Positions 7,617-16,082 of a stretch of DNA of 64,000 bases are shown piece by piece (the first letter of the stretch is position 1; every line of letters begins with the position of its first letter). The stretch covers positions 86,550-150,549 of the forward strand of contig MPMR01000010.1 of the NCBI GenBank assembly GCA_002238605.1, written 5' to 3'. The notes below the pieces were generated by a model. That model was not told the origin of the DNA, did not search any database, and saw nothing but the letters and a program-made list of their open reading frames with translations. The stretch comes from BD2-11 clade cluster bacterium bin43. GTDB lineage: Bacteria > Gemmatimonadota > Gemmatimonadetes > Longimicrobiales > Gaopeijiaceae. Both the position numbers and the translations under genes were made by a program.

Positions 7617-9938
7617 TCACGAACCAGGCTCGACCATACGGTAGCCGACACCGCGGTGCGTGCGAATGTAGGCCGGTTTGGACGCGTCGTCTCCGAGCTT
7701 GTGACGGAGCTTTTTCACAACGGTGCGTACCGGCCCGGGGTCGCCCCCGCCGCGCCGGCCCCACACCTGGCGCAGCAACTCGTCGTAAGCCGTCACACGT
7801 CCGGCGTTGCGCGAGAGCACGCGCAATACCTCGTATTCCATAGCGGTCAGCTCGACAGCGCGGCCGGCCAGCGTCACCTGCCGTTGATCGTAGCGGATGC
7901 AGAGGTCGCCAAGCTCGATTGACTCCGGTTGGGACAGGCGCCGCAGGGTCGCCTGGACTCTGGCCACGAGTTCGGTCGGCGAAAACGGCTTGACCATGTA
8001 GTCCGCCGCCCCGAGTTCGAGCGCCTTCGCGATGGTTTCGTCCCTGCGGTAGCCGGAGATGAAGATTACGGGAAGATCGGCAAGCATGGGGATCTGCTCC
8101 ATCAGCTTGATCCCGTCGGTCCCGGGCAGGATGAGGTCGAGAAGGACGAGCTCGGGCTTCTCGGTCCGGATCAGGCGCGACAGTTCCCGCGGGTCGTCTG
8201 TCATGAGCGGGGCATAACCCGCCTTCGAGAGAGCGTCGCGAACGAAGCGCAGCATAAGCGGATCGTCGTCGACCACGAGGACACGCGTGTGCTCGCGCTC
8301 GTTCCGCATCGGGGGCTCGGGACTGCGGAAGGAGACGGCTGTCGTCTCCCCGGCGGCGGGGAGAGAAAAAGTGAACCGCGCGCCGAGGCCCGACCCCCCG
8401 CTCTCCACCTGGATCCGGCCGCCATGTGCCTCCACGAGCCCCTTGCAGATCGCCAGGCCGAGCCCGGTGCCTCCTGTGAGGCCCGCGCGCTTCCGGAACA
8501 GGTGCGGGAGCCGGTCGGGCGGGAATCCCTTTCCCTCGTCCGAAACCGAGATGGCCACGTGCACGCCATCGCGCGCCGCTTCGACCAGGATCGGAGACGA
8601 CTCGGGAGCGCGAATTGCCGCGTTGGAGAAGAGGTTTTTCAGCACCTGGACGATGCGCTCGGGGTCGGCCATCACCCGCGGCAGGACGGGCGGGAGGTCG
8701 ACGAGGACAGGATGCCGAGCTCCACCGCTCAGGAAGGTGGTCCGGGCCCGGTCCACGAGCGAAGCCACGTGCGAGGGTTCTGGCGTGACGGTGAGTGTGC
8801 CCGCCTCGATGCCCCCGGCGTCCAGCAGGTCTGCGATGAGACCTGTCATATGATTGGCCTGCCGGTCGATGAGGCGGAAGAATTGCATCATCTCGGCCTG
8901 GGAAGGGGCGGAGGACGTATCGAGCACGGTGGCGGTCGAACCCTTGATGGAGGTAAGCGGGGCTCGGAGTTCGTGGCTCACCATGCCGATGAACTCCGCC
9001 CGCTGGCGCTCCAGTTCTTCGAACGCGCCCAGGTTCTGCATGGTGACGACGACCGATACGAGTTCTTCCGACCCGGAATGGATCGGCGTCACGCTGATGA
9101 GCGTCCGGACGGTCCGCCCGTCAGGCACCGAAAGCTCGACTTCCTCGGCGCGCACGGTCGTGGCGCCCTCAAGGTGCCGCGCCAGGGGCAGATCCGCGAG
9201 CGAGAAGTCGGGCCCGTCACCGTGCCGCATCGTCAGGTCTTCCAGGAGTTGCTCCGACGGGCAGCCCGGAGCGCGGATCCCCTCAACGATGCGCTTTGCC
9301 TCGCGGTTGATCGACGCCACACGACCGGTTCGGGCGTCGAACACCACAACGCCGACCGGCGAGGTCTCGACCAGGGCCTCGAGGTCGGCCCGCGCTCGCT
9401 CGACAACGCGGTGCGCGCGCGCGTTCGCGATCGCCGCCGCCGCTTGTGAAGCGAACAGCAGCAGGATCTCCTCGTCCTCGGCCGTGAATGGCGCGCCGTC
9501 CTTCTTGTCGCCGAGGAAGAAGTGGCCGAGACGATCCCCTCGGTGGTGCATCGGAGCGCCCTGCAGCGTTCTCGAAGCCCAGGGGGCCGGGGCCAGGCGG
9601 AGCGAACTCAGGTAGCCGGGAAAGTCCGCCAACCGGAAAGGTTTCGGACGGTCCCGAAGGTGCTCGAAGAGCCACGTTCCGTCGGGCCACCCCATCATCA
9701 TCCGGAGTTGCTCGGGAGAAAAGCCGGAGGTGTGGATGTCTCGAAGGTGTCCGCGCTCGTCGATCGTCGTAATAACACCCTTACGGGTGCCGGTCAGTGC
9801 GCGGGCGCTGTCGACGGACTCCTGAAGCACGGTGGCCGGGTCGAGACTCGAACTGATGCGCAGGATGGCGGCCGTCAGCCGGGAGAGCCGGTCCCGCAAC
9901 GCAGTGTTCTCCCCTCTGAGTCTGTTGAGATCGTTCAA
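7617..9938 (-). CDS. One-polypeptide histidine kinase-response regulator with winged-helix output
   Basis: 773 residues. Domains in order: short coiled coil (1-25), GAF (about 30-185), PAS (about 190-310), HisKA with phospho-acceptor His in FIGMVSHELRAPL (about H322), HATPase_c with GTGLGLAICKGLVEAHGG (about 490), receiver domain with VVDDD, phospho-acceptor Asp in LVLLDLILPGTDG (about D601) and Lys in ADYMVKPF (about K650), and an OmpR/PhoB-type winged helix (about 665-773, VRTVVKKLRHKL and RTHRGVGYRM). No transmembrane segment, so sensing is probably cytoplasmic through GAF/PAS. Kinase and DNA-binding regulator are one chain, so phosphotransfer may be intramolecular. The start is TTG with GGAG seven bases upstream. 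No adjacent target operon is obvious. Confidence 0.9.
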   Translation of the reverse strand: MNDLNRLRGENTALRDRLSRLTAAILRISSSLDPATVLQESVDSARALTGTRKGVITTIDERGHLRDIHTSGFSPEQLRMMMGWPDGTWLFEHLRDRPKPFRLADFPGYLSSLRLAPAPWASRTLQGAPMHHRGDRLGHFFLGDKKDGAPFTAEDEEILLLFASQAAAAIANARAHRVVERARADLEALVETSPVGVVVFDARTGRVASINREAKRIVEGIRAPGCPSEQLLEDLTMRHGDGPDFSLADLPLARHLEGATTVRAEEVELSVPDGRTVRTLISVTPIHSGSEELVSVVVTMQNLGAFEELERQRAEFIGMVSHELRAPLTSIKGSTATVLDTSSAPSQAEMMQFFRLIDRQANHMTGLIADLLDAGGIEAGTLTVTPEPSHVASLVDRARTTFLSGGARHPVLVDLPPVLPRVMADPERIVQVLKNLFSNAAIRAPESSPILVEAARDGVHVAISVSDEGKGFPPDRLPHLFRKRAGLTGGTGLGLAICKGLVEAHGGRIQVESGGSGLGARFTFSLPAAGETTAVSFRSPEPPMRNEREHTRVLVVDDDPLMLRFVRDALSKAGYAPLMTDDPRELSRLIRTEKPELVLLDLILPGTDGIKLMEQIPMLADLPVIFISGYRRDETIAKALELGAADYMVKPFSPTELVARVQATLRRLSQPESIELGDLCIRYDQRQVTLAGRAVELTAMEYEVLRVLSRNAGRVTAYDELLRQVWGRRGGGDPGPVRTVVKKLRHKLGDDASKPAYIRTHRGVGYRMVEPGS

Positions 9939-10200
9939 GGGTTGTCTCCGGGCCGCGAGCGCAAAACCGCCGTCGTGCTCCGCCCCGGTTTCCGCGCGCG
10001 GCTTTCACATGGTGGAATCTCGACCAATACATGATTTCAACATGGAAAATACTGCCCGTGTACACACTACGTCCATACCAGAATGGCTATCTTTAAGGTA
10101 CAACAACACCATTAGGACAGAGGCGCCACGCATGTGGCCAACGACCATACCGCGATTGTACGACCGTGCGGCAGCCCGGGTCACGAGACCGCAACAGGCT

Positions 10201-10256
10201 CCATTCGAATGGGCCCATATACGTCCCGGGATTGGGGCGCATATGGATGCGAATGG
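10201..10256 (+). promoter_or_regulatory. Two-step inverted repeat upstream of the Cys-rich small gene
   Basis: CCATTCG at 10201-10207 pairs with CGAATGG at 10250-10256. Inside it CCATAT (10215-10220) pairs with ATATGG (10241-10246), leaving a loop of 20 bases. It ends 41 bases before the ATG of the downstream gene. It could be a protein operator or an mRNA hairpin; the sequence alone does not decide. Confidence 0.4.
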
Positions 10257-10270
10257 GGCTCCCTTTGCGG

Positions 10271-10289
10271 CCTCCGATTGGGCCGGAGG
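10271..10289 (+). promoter_or_regulatory. Hairpin overlapping the ribosome binding site
   Basis: CCTCCG (10271-10276) is complementary to CGGAGG (10284-10289), with a 7-base loop. The right arm is the first part of the GGAGGAGG Shine-Dalgarno tract of the gene starting at 10298, so folding could partly mask it. Confidence 0.45.
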
Positions 10290-10297
10290 AGGACAGC

Positions 10298-10561
10298 ATG
10301 AACCCCAGGGGAGCGGACACGGTGCACCTCTTGCGGGATCCCCATGATGCGACGAAGACCTGGTGTTCCGGGAACGGCAGGGATCTCCATACGAGCAGTG
10401 TGAGTGAAGCCACGTGCGCCCGCTGTCTTCACACCGCGTCGGAGCACTACGGTGCCCGGTATGAGGAATCTCTGAAGAAGGTGCAGAACCTGATGGACCG
10501 TCAGGTGGAAGTGTGGTGTTGCGGTCGCCTCGATGTGCCCCCCGGGGATTCATCGCGCTAG
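10298..10561 (+). CDS. Small cysteine-rich hypothetical protein
   Basis: 87 residues, no family recognised. Cysteines and histidines are arranged as W-C-S-G, then C-A-R-C-L-H, then W-C-C-G, which could form a small zinc-ribbon-like site. Between the last two motifs lies a helical charged segment (HYGARYEESLKKVQNLMDR). A strong GGAGGAGG ribosome binding site seven bases before the ATG supports it as a real gene despite its size. Its stop codon shares the four bases CTAG with the stop of the convergent beta-barrel gene. Confidence 0.55.
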   Translation: MNPRGADTVHLLRDPHDATKTWCSGNGRDLHTSSVSEATCARCLHTASEHYGARYEESLKKVQNLMDRQVEVWCCGRLDVPPGDSSR

Positions 10562-11844
10562 AAGAACCAGTTCGCCGACACGAACAGCACTCGGGGCAGG
10601 GCGCCGTACTCGGATGTGAGCGTCCATGTGGGACCGCTGGCCACCGGCTCGTCGCCGAGGCCGAAAAACGCTCCCAGCCGGAGCCCCAGACTCTCCGTCG
10701 CCGAGTAGCCCAGCCCGGGGGACACCAGGAACGATCCGTCGCGCAGGCTGCCCAGCCAGAGGGCGCTCGCCGATACCAGCGGGTGCAGCGGGTAGGAGAG
10801 CTGCAGCACGCCCGTGTCGCGGCCGAGGACCTGCATCTCGCTCTGGGCGAAGGCGCGGCCGGTCGCGGCGGCGAGCAGCTCGTCCGGGGACGTGGCGCCC
10901 ATGCCGTCGTGCTGGTACTCGATGACGATGTACAGGTCGCGTTCCGCGATCGGGAAGGTGCGGTCGAGCCCGATGGCGGTGCGCACCGACGTCCGGCCGT
11001 CCAGGTCACGCACGGCCGCTTCCGCCCTGAGCGCCCACAGCCCCACCGCCCCGCTCAGGAAGGCCGCCGCGCCGAAGGTGTCGTGGACCACGCCCGCCCA
11101 TCCCCCCACATCCCAGCCCGTGGCGTTGGTGCTCGCGCGCCCGAGCAGGGTGAGGGTCTCGCGTTCGCCGATGCGGGCGGGGCGGGCGACGACCTCGAAC
11201 TGGGTGAACGCCCCGCGGTAGTAGCGGAGGCGCGCGGCGTCCACCCCGATGCGGTACTCGCGGAAGGGATCGGCCGGGTCGAAGGGGGAGAAGGGGTCGG
11301 CGGGGGTGAGCACGAGGGTGGTGGCCCACGACACCGGCTGCCGGCCAACGGTGAGGTCCGCGCTGCCGCCCAGGTCGAGGCGCAGGTTCAGCCGGTCGAA
11401 CCGGTGCCGCCACTCGGCGCGCTCGCCGGACTCGATTTCCCCGCCCAGCGAGAACCAGTCGCCTCCGGAGACCGTCCCGGCCGTGGTGAAGAGCTGCGCT
11501 CCGGGCGAGCCGGCCTGACGTAACGTCAGGGTTTGCTCGTAGGCGGCCTCCAGGCGCACCGGCCCGGGCGAGGCGTTCCACATGAGGCGCAGGCGCTGCA
11601 CGTCCGACGCGCCCGCCGGCCCGAGCACGCTCTCCTGCACATGCGTGGCGAGGTTCAGGTAGTATCCGGAGAGACCGGGCTGCTGGGCGGCAACGGTACC
11701 GGGGGAGAGCCAGAGAGCGGCGAAAAGCCGGAGAAAAACGAGCAGCGAGCGAGCTTCCGGTGAAGGCCCGCACGCCGTCTTTGGCCGCTCTGCGGCCGAT
11801 CGCGTCGGGCTCAGCCGCCGGCTACCCCCCACCCCGCACCACAT
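10558..11844 (-). CDS. Predicted outer-membrane beta-barrel protein
   Basis: Up to 428 residues. A hydrophobic signal region (LLVFLRLFAALWLSP, ending near VAAQQ) follows a basic N-terminus; the mature part alternates Gly, aromatic and charged residues as in amphipathic beta strands. It ends in FVSANWFF, a C-terminal aromatic typical of barrel insertion signals. No specific porin family is assigned. The ATG at 11844 overlaps the end of the upstream ABC ATPase gene by 23 bases; a downstream alternative start cannot be excluded. It is the last gene of the ABC-export operon, suggesting a role as outer-membrane partner or cargo. Confidence 0.7.
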   Translation of the reverse strand: MWCGVGGSRRLSPTRSAAERPKTACGPSPEARSLLVFLRLFAALWLSPGTVAAQQPGLSGYYLNLATHVQESVLGPAGASDVQRLRLMWNASPGPVRLEAAYEQTLTLRQAGSPGAQLFTTAGTVSGGDWFSLGGEIESGERAEWRHRFDRLNLRLDLGGSADLTVGRQPVSWATTLVLTPADPFSPFDPADPFREYRIGVDAARLRYYRGAFTQFEVVARPARIGERETLTLLGRASTNATGWDVGGWAGVVHDTFGAAAFLSGAVGLWALRAEAAVRDLDGRTSVRTAIGLDRTFPIAERDLYIVIEYQHDGMGATSPDELLAAATGRAFAQSEMQVLGRDTGVLQLSYPLHPLVSASALWLGSLRDGSFLVSPGLGYSATESLGLRLGAFFGLGDEPVASGPTWTLTSEYGALPRVLFVSANWFF

Positions 11845-12574
11845 CCTCCGCGATCCGTCCGTCCACCAGCCGGATCAGGCGACCCGCGCGCTTCATCACC
11901 CGGGGGTCGTGGGTCGAGAAGACGAACGTGGTGCCCTTGTCGCGGTTGAGCTGCTGCATCACGTCGAGGAGCGCCTCGGCGGTGGTCGAATCCAGGTTGG
12001 CCGTGGGTTCGTCGGCGAGCACCAGCGCCGGCGCCCCGAGCACCGCCCGCGCCACCGCAACCCGCTGCTGCTGGCCACCGGACAGTTTGAAGGGCCGCCG
12101 GTGTTCCATCCCTTCCAGCCCGATCTCGTGGAACAGCCGGAGCACGCGTTCGCGCCGCTCGCGCGCGGGCACGCCCTGAAGCATCAGCGTGAATTCGGCG
12201 TTCTCCAGGGCGGTCAGCATGGGCAGGAGGTTGTAGGACTGGAAGACGAAGCCGATGTGGTTCTGCCGCACCGCGGCCAGCTTCCGGTCCGGCAGCGCCG
12301 AAAGCTCCAGGCCGTCGATCCAGACCTTCCCGCGCGTGGGACGAGTCAGGCCTCCCAGCAGGTTCAGCACCGTGGTCTTGCCGGAACCCGACGGGCCCGC
12401 CATGGCCACGAACTCGCCGCGTTCCACCGTGAGGTCGACCCCGCGCACCGCCTCAACCGGCCGGGGCTCCTGCGGATAGATCTTCCAGAGCGCCTCGGTC
12501 CGCACCGCATGATCCGCGGGCCCGTCAGGCCCCGCACGGTCGGCCGCGGATCTCGTCGCCGCATTCGTCGCCAT
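11822..12574 (-). CDS. ABC transporter ATP-binding protein, MacB/LolD type
   Basis: About 250 residues. Walker A is GPSGSGKTT, Q-loop FVFQSYNLLP, signature LSGGQQQRVAVARA, Walker B LVLADEPTANLDS and H-loop FVFSTHDPR. The FQSYNLLP and THD sequence style is that of ATPases that pair with FtsX-like permeases in lipoprotein release or macrolide-type export. The start at 12574 has AGGGGAGG eight bases upstream; a second ATG at 12595 directly abuts the permease stop. It powers the two permeases encoded just upstream. Confidence 0.92.
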   Translation of the reverse strand: MATNAATRSAADRAGPDGPADHAVRTEALWKIYPQEPRPVEAVRGVDLTVERGEFVAMAGPSGSGKTTVLNLLGGLTRPTRGKVWIDGLELSALPDRKLAAVRQNHIGFVFQSYNLLPMLTALENAEFTLMLQGVPARERRERVLRLFHEIGLEGMEHRRPFKLSGGQQQRVAVARAVLGAPALVLADEPTANLDSTTAEALLDVMQQLNRDKGTTFVFSTHDPRVMKRAGRLIRLVDGRIAEDVVRGGG

Positions 12575-12595
12575 CCGACCCGCCTCCCCTTCCAT

Positions 12596-13864
12596 CTATT
12601 CCACCTTGACTGACTCAGCCGGGTCCAGGCGGGCCGCGTGCCACGCCGGGAAGAGGGATGCGGCCAGCCCGATCGTCGCCGTCAGGAGCACGCTCTGCAC
12701 CACGTGCCTGGCCTGGATCACCGGGACCATGACCGGATCGAAGGCGATGCCCCCGAAGTTGATGTCGTCGGGCATCAGCCCCGAAAGGTCCATCCCGTCG
12801 CGGAAGAACACGAACACGATGACCATGCCGAGCGCCACGCCCACGATCCCGCTCGCGCCCGTGAGCAGCACGCCCTCGATGTAGACGACGAGCCCCGTCT
12901 CGCCGCCGCTCAGTCCCAGGGCCCGCAGCAGCCCCAGCTCGCGCTTGCGGTTGAGCACCGACATGAAGATGGCATTGAGGATCGCCAGGGCGACGATGAT
13001 GAAGAGAATGACGTGGAAGGCCCAGTCGCCGCCGTCATCGAGCTGGAGCGCCGCGTAAAGGTCCGGCAGCGACTCCGGCCACCCCACCACCTGGATGCCG
13101 TCGGGACGCGTGGCCGAATCCAGCTCGCCGCGTACCGGATCGGTGAAGGTCGAGTTGGGCAGCAGCACGGCGACGCTGGTGGCGCCCTCCACTCCCAGCC
13201 AGGCGCGCGCGGTGGCGAGCAGGATGTGCACCAGCGACTCGTCGAGACCCTGGACGCCGGTGCGGTAGGTTCCCACAACGCGCACCAGCTGCCCCTCGAT
13301 GTCCCCCGAGGCCGACTGCGCCGTCAGCACCATGCGCGACCCGGTGCGGACGCCCAGCCGCTCCGCCAGCGACGCACCGATGAAGGCGTGCAGGCGGTCG
13401 CCTTCTTCCAGGTAGCGCCCGTCGACAACTTCCTCCCCGAGCCTGGAGAAGCCCGGTTCGACCGAGGGTTGGACGCCCACGATGAACACCGGGAGCGCGC
13501 CGTCGGGAGAGGACGCGAGCCCGCGGGTCTCGACCCGCACCGAAGCCAGCGGCGGCGCGGTAGCGAAAGCGTCCGGGAACTCGACCTCACCGAGCGCCCG
13601 CAGCGCCACCTCCAGCTGGGCGGCCGACAGGCGGTCGTCCAGGCTTTTGCTGTCGCGGTAGCCGGATGCGGTGAAGGTGACGTGTCCCTCTCCGAGCCGC
13701 ACCCCCGCGTCGATCCAGTCCTCGTGGGCGCCGTCGGCCAGGGAGCGGGACCAGATCAGGAGCGCGAGCCCCAGCGCCATGGCGGCGGCGGTGAGGGCGC
13801 TCCGCCGGAACTCCCGGCCCAGGTTGCGCAGCGCCAGCCAGGCAAGAGTGGGAAGACGGCCCAT
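12596..13864 (-). CDS. ABC transporter permease, FtsX/MacB type
   Basis: 422 residues. An N-terminal transmembrane helix (residues 20-40) is followed by a large periplasmic MacB-PCD-like domain (about 45-265) and three C-terminal helices (about 275-410, for example VILFIIVALAILNAIFMSVL and LLTATIGLAASLFPAWHAARL). This is the LolC/LolE/FtsX topology. It begins with ATG overlapping the previous permease stop by one base (TGATG), implying translational coupling. Together with its partner and the ATPase it probably extracts or exports lipoproteins or other hydrophobic cargo. Confidence 0.9.
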   Translation of the reverse strand: MGRLPTLAWLALRNLGREFRRSALTAAAMALGLALLIWSRSLADGAHEDWIDAGVRLGEGHVTFTASGYRDSKSLDDRLSAAQLEVALRALGEVEFPDAFATAPPLASVRVETRGLASSPDGALPVFIVGVQPSVEPGFSRLGEEVVDGRYLEEGDRLHAFIGASLAERLGVRTGSRMVLTAQSASGDIEGQLVRVVGTYRTGVQGLDESLVHILLATARAWLGVEGATSVAVLLPNSTFTDPVRGELDSATRPDGIQVVGWPESLPDLYAALQLDDGGDWAFHVILFIIVALAILNAIFMSVLNRKRELGLLRALGLSGGETGLVVYIEGVLLTGASGIVGVALGMVIVFVFFRDGMDLSGLMPDDINFGGIAFDPVMVPVIQARHVVQSVLLTATIGLAASLFPAWHAARLDPAESVKVE

Positions 13865-15126
13865 CAGCGATTGGCCAGCGCGTCGGCGGGAGGGACGCGC
13901 ACCGCCCGCCAGGCGGGCAGGAGTGCCGAGACGATCCCGGTTGCCACCAGGGCGAGCCCGCTAGCCAGGGGACCTGCCCAAGAGTACTCGACGGTGAGCA
14001 GGGGGCGGACCGCCGAGCCCGCGAAGGAATAGGTCCCGACGTAGCGGCTCAGGTCGATGGGATTCTCATGGATGTAGACCATCAGCGGCGCGGCCAGCAG
14101 GACGCCCGCTCCGAGTGAGATGAGCCCCAGGAGCAGGCCCTCGTAGACCACGATCCGGCCGATGGCCCCGCCCGGCGTGCCGAGCGCGCGCACCACCGCG
14201 AACTCCCGGCGGCGCTCGAAGGTCGCCAGGAGCATCGCGTTGGCCACGCCGAAGGCCGCCATCCCGAAGATGAAGGCCGCGACGTAGACGTTCACGGCAC
14301 CGACGTAGTTGACCATGAAGTACAGCTGGTCCTGGAAGATCGACCAGGGTTCGGTGCGGAGTCCCGGTGCGATCCCGGCCACGGCCTCCCGGATCGCCGC
14401 CGCGGCGGGCTCCGGCTCGCGAATATCCTCCACCGCGATCGCCACCTCGTGGATGCGGCCCGGGTCCATCGCCATCAACTCCGCGAGCGAGCCCATCTCG
14501 AGGAGGGCGTAGCTGTCGTCGAGAGCCCCGACGCCGACGCTGAAGATGCCGGAGACCGTGAACAGGTCGTTTCCGGTGGAGCCGTCGGCGGCGGGCGCCA
14601 CCAGCACCACCTCGTCGCCCATCCCGACCGCGACCGTTTCCGCCATGCCGTCGCCCATCGCGATCTCGCCGGGCGCCGGCATGCGACCCTCCACCAGCGC
14701 GCTCGCGAAGCGGCTCACGGCCGCCTCGCGTGCCGGATCGACGCCCACCAGCACGCCCCCCACGGTCTCGTCCCCGGAGCTGAGGAGCCCGCCCCCGTAA
14801 AGCCGCGGGGCCGCTCCGACGACGCCGTTCCGGGTCTCGACGGCGGCGAGCAGCGCCTCCACGTCGAGGCCCTCCCGGCCGCCCATGGTGTCGTGAATGC
14901 TCCGTTCAGGCTCGTAACCCTCGGCGTGGATCCGGACCTGGCCGGTGACCACGCGGGTCCCGTTGGCGACCATCTCCTCCACGATGCCGTCCATGTACCC
15001 GATCATGAGCACGGAGGCCACGAAGCCGAAGGCGAGGGCGGAGGCGGTAAGGAGGGTGCGGCGCCGGCTGCGCCACAGGTTGCGCCAGGCGATGCGCCAC
15101 CAGATGCGGTGGATCATCAGCCTCAT
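13864..15126 (-). CDS. ABC transporter permease, FtsX/MacB type (first copy)
   Basis: 420 residues with the same layout as its downstream partner: an N-terminal helix after WRNLWRSRRRTLLTASALAFGF, a periplasmic domain, then helices around 270-410 including YVAAFIFGMAAFGVANAMLL and LVATGIVSALLPAWRAVRVP. The two permeases are paralogues and likely form a heterodimer. The lipoprotein-sorting gene lies 82 bases upstream on the same strand. Confidence 0.9.
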   Translation of the reverse strand: MRLMIHRIWWRIAWRNLWRSRRRTLLTASALAFGFVASVLMIGYMDGIVEEMVANGTRVVTGQVRIHAEGYEPERSIHDTMGGREGLDVEALLAAVETRNGVVGAAPRLYGGGLLSSGDETVGGVLVGVDPAREAAVSRFASALVEGRMPAPGEIAMGDGMAETVAVGMGDEVVLVAPAADGSTGNDLFTVSGIFSVGVGALDDSYALLEMGSLAELMAMDPGRIHEVAIAVEDIREPEPAAAAIREAVAGIAPGLRTEPWSIFQDQLYFMVNYVGAVNVYVAAFIFGMAAFGVANAMLLATFERRREFAVVRALGTPGGAIGRIVVYEGLLLGLISLGAGVLLAAPLMVYIHENPIDLSRYVGTYSFAGSAVRPLLTVEYSWAGPLASGLALVATGIVSALLPAWRAVRVPPADALANR

Positions 15127-15208
15127 GCTCCGATGTGGCCGTTTGCACCGGGCTCGGACTCCGGGCGCGACGACTGTCGATCGCGCTCGCGCCGGTCCCG
15201 TTTCTTCA

Positions 15209-16021
15209 TCAGCGCGCCCGCAGGTTGCGCCGGCTGAAGAAGCCCTCCTCCAATCCCGCGTCGAATTCGAGCTCGAGGTAGGTCACCACCGTCCGTTCCG
15301 CGGCGTCGGCGGGCTCGATGACGGTGCGCGCGGGCACGGTGCGCCCGCCCATGGGGCCGAAATCCGAGAAGGTGATGGTGCGCGAGAGGGTGCCGTCCTC
15401 GTCGTAGTAGCGCGTCCACAGCGGCATGTGGTCGCCCTTGCGGATGGCCTGTTCGATGCTGCCCCAGATCACCGGGGCCTCGGGCCTGGGCGTCATGGTG
15501 AACTCCCAGATCTCGTCGCCGTCGCGCTCCCCCTCGAAGGAGATGACGATGTCGTAGTCCTCGATGATGCGGCTCTCCTTCACCAGGTCGTCGTTGGTGA
15601 CATGCGAGCCCATCCAGGAGCCGAGCATCATCGAGGGCGGGATCTTGATGGTGCGGTCGGCGCGGGGCAGGTAGTTCCAGACCTCGTTTTCGACCTTGAG
15701 GGTGGCGGTGCCGGCCTCGCGCGGCGGGCTCTCGACGCGAATCAGCGAGTACTCGGTCCCGAGCGACCACACCTGCATCTCGAGCGTCCGCGACCAGTTC
15801 TCGGTGTCGATCTCCATGCGCATGCGGCCCGTGCTCGATTCGCCGCGCATGAGGCGGTCGACCTCGTCGATGATGGCCAGCAGCGCGGGGTCGGTCTGGG
15901 CTGTGGCGGGCGCGGGAGCGAGGGCGGGGAGAAGCAGAAGCGCCGCCAGGGCGAGCACCGGGATGGCCGGCGGGACTCGCGGCGCGCGCCGGCGTTCACT
16001 CGGGGCCATCTCGCGCGTCAT
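15209..16021 (-). CDS. Outer-membrane lipoprotein-sorting protein (LolA-like)
   Basis: About 270 residues. A signal peptide (PPAIPVLALAALLLLPALAP, cleaved near ATAQ) is followed by a domain of the type annotated as outer membrane lipoprotein-sorting protein. Features include an early RMRMEIDTENWSRTLEMQVW strand pair, then VENEVWNYLPRADRTIKIPP, MMLGSWMGSHVTNDDLVKES and IIEDYDIVISF. It lies directly upstream of the two FtsX-type permeases, a context typical of this family. Several ATG codons (16048, 16039, 16021, 16009) are possible starts and none has a convincing ribosome binding site; 16021 is a compromise. Confidence 0.85.
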   Translation of the reverse strand: MTREMAPSERRRAPRVPPAIPVLALAALLLLPALAPAPATAQTDPALLAIIDEVDRLMRGESSTGRMRMEIDTENWSRTLEMQVWSLGTEYSLIRVESPPREAGTATLKVENEVWNYLPRADRTIKIPPSMMLGSWMGSHVTNDDLVKESRIIEDYDIVISFEGERDGDEIWEFTMTPRPEAPVIWGSIEQAIRKGDHMPLWTRYYDEDGTLSRTITFSDFGPMGGRTVPARTVIEPADAAERTVVTYLELEFDAGLEEGFFSRRNLRAR

Positions 16022-16082
16022 CGTCGTTTGTGGGCTCATGCATGGCATCCCATGTCGGCGACATGGAGGTCCGGCCCCCTGC

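Larger units (their letters stand above)
9939..10297. other. 359-bp intergenic region with lower GC and inverted repeats
   Basis: Lies between the start of the kinase-regulator gene (minus strand) and the start of the Cys-rich gene (plus strand), so it must hold both promoters. Frames crossing it have no protein-like composition. The stretch 10010-10140 is visibly AT-richer than its surroundings. Two inverted repeats near its right edge are listed separately. Confidence 0.6.

Noticed and set aside
11514..11530. Perfect 8-bp-arm palindrome CCTGACGT-A-ACGTCAGG and its partial copy at 49952-49970
   Set aside because: The first copy lies inside a coding region, and a shared 16-mer is expected about once by chance in 64 kb. 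Not enough to claim an operator.
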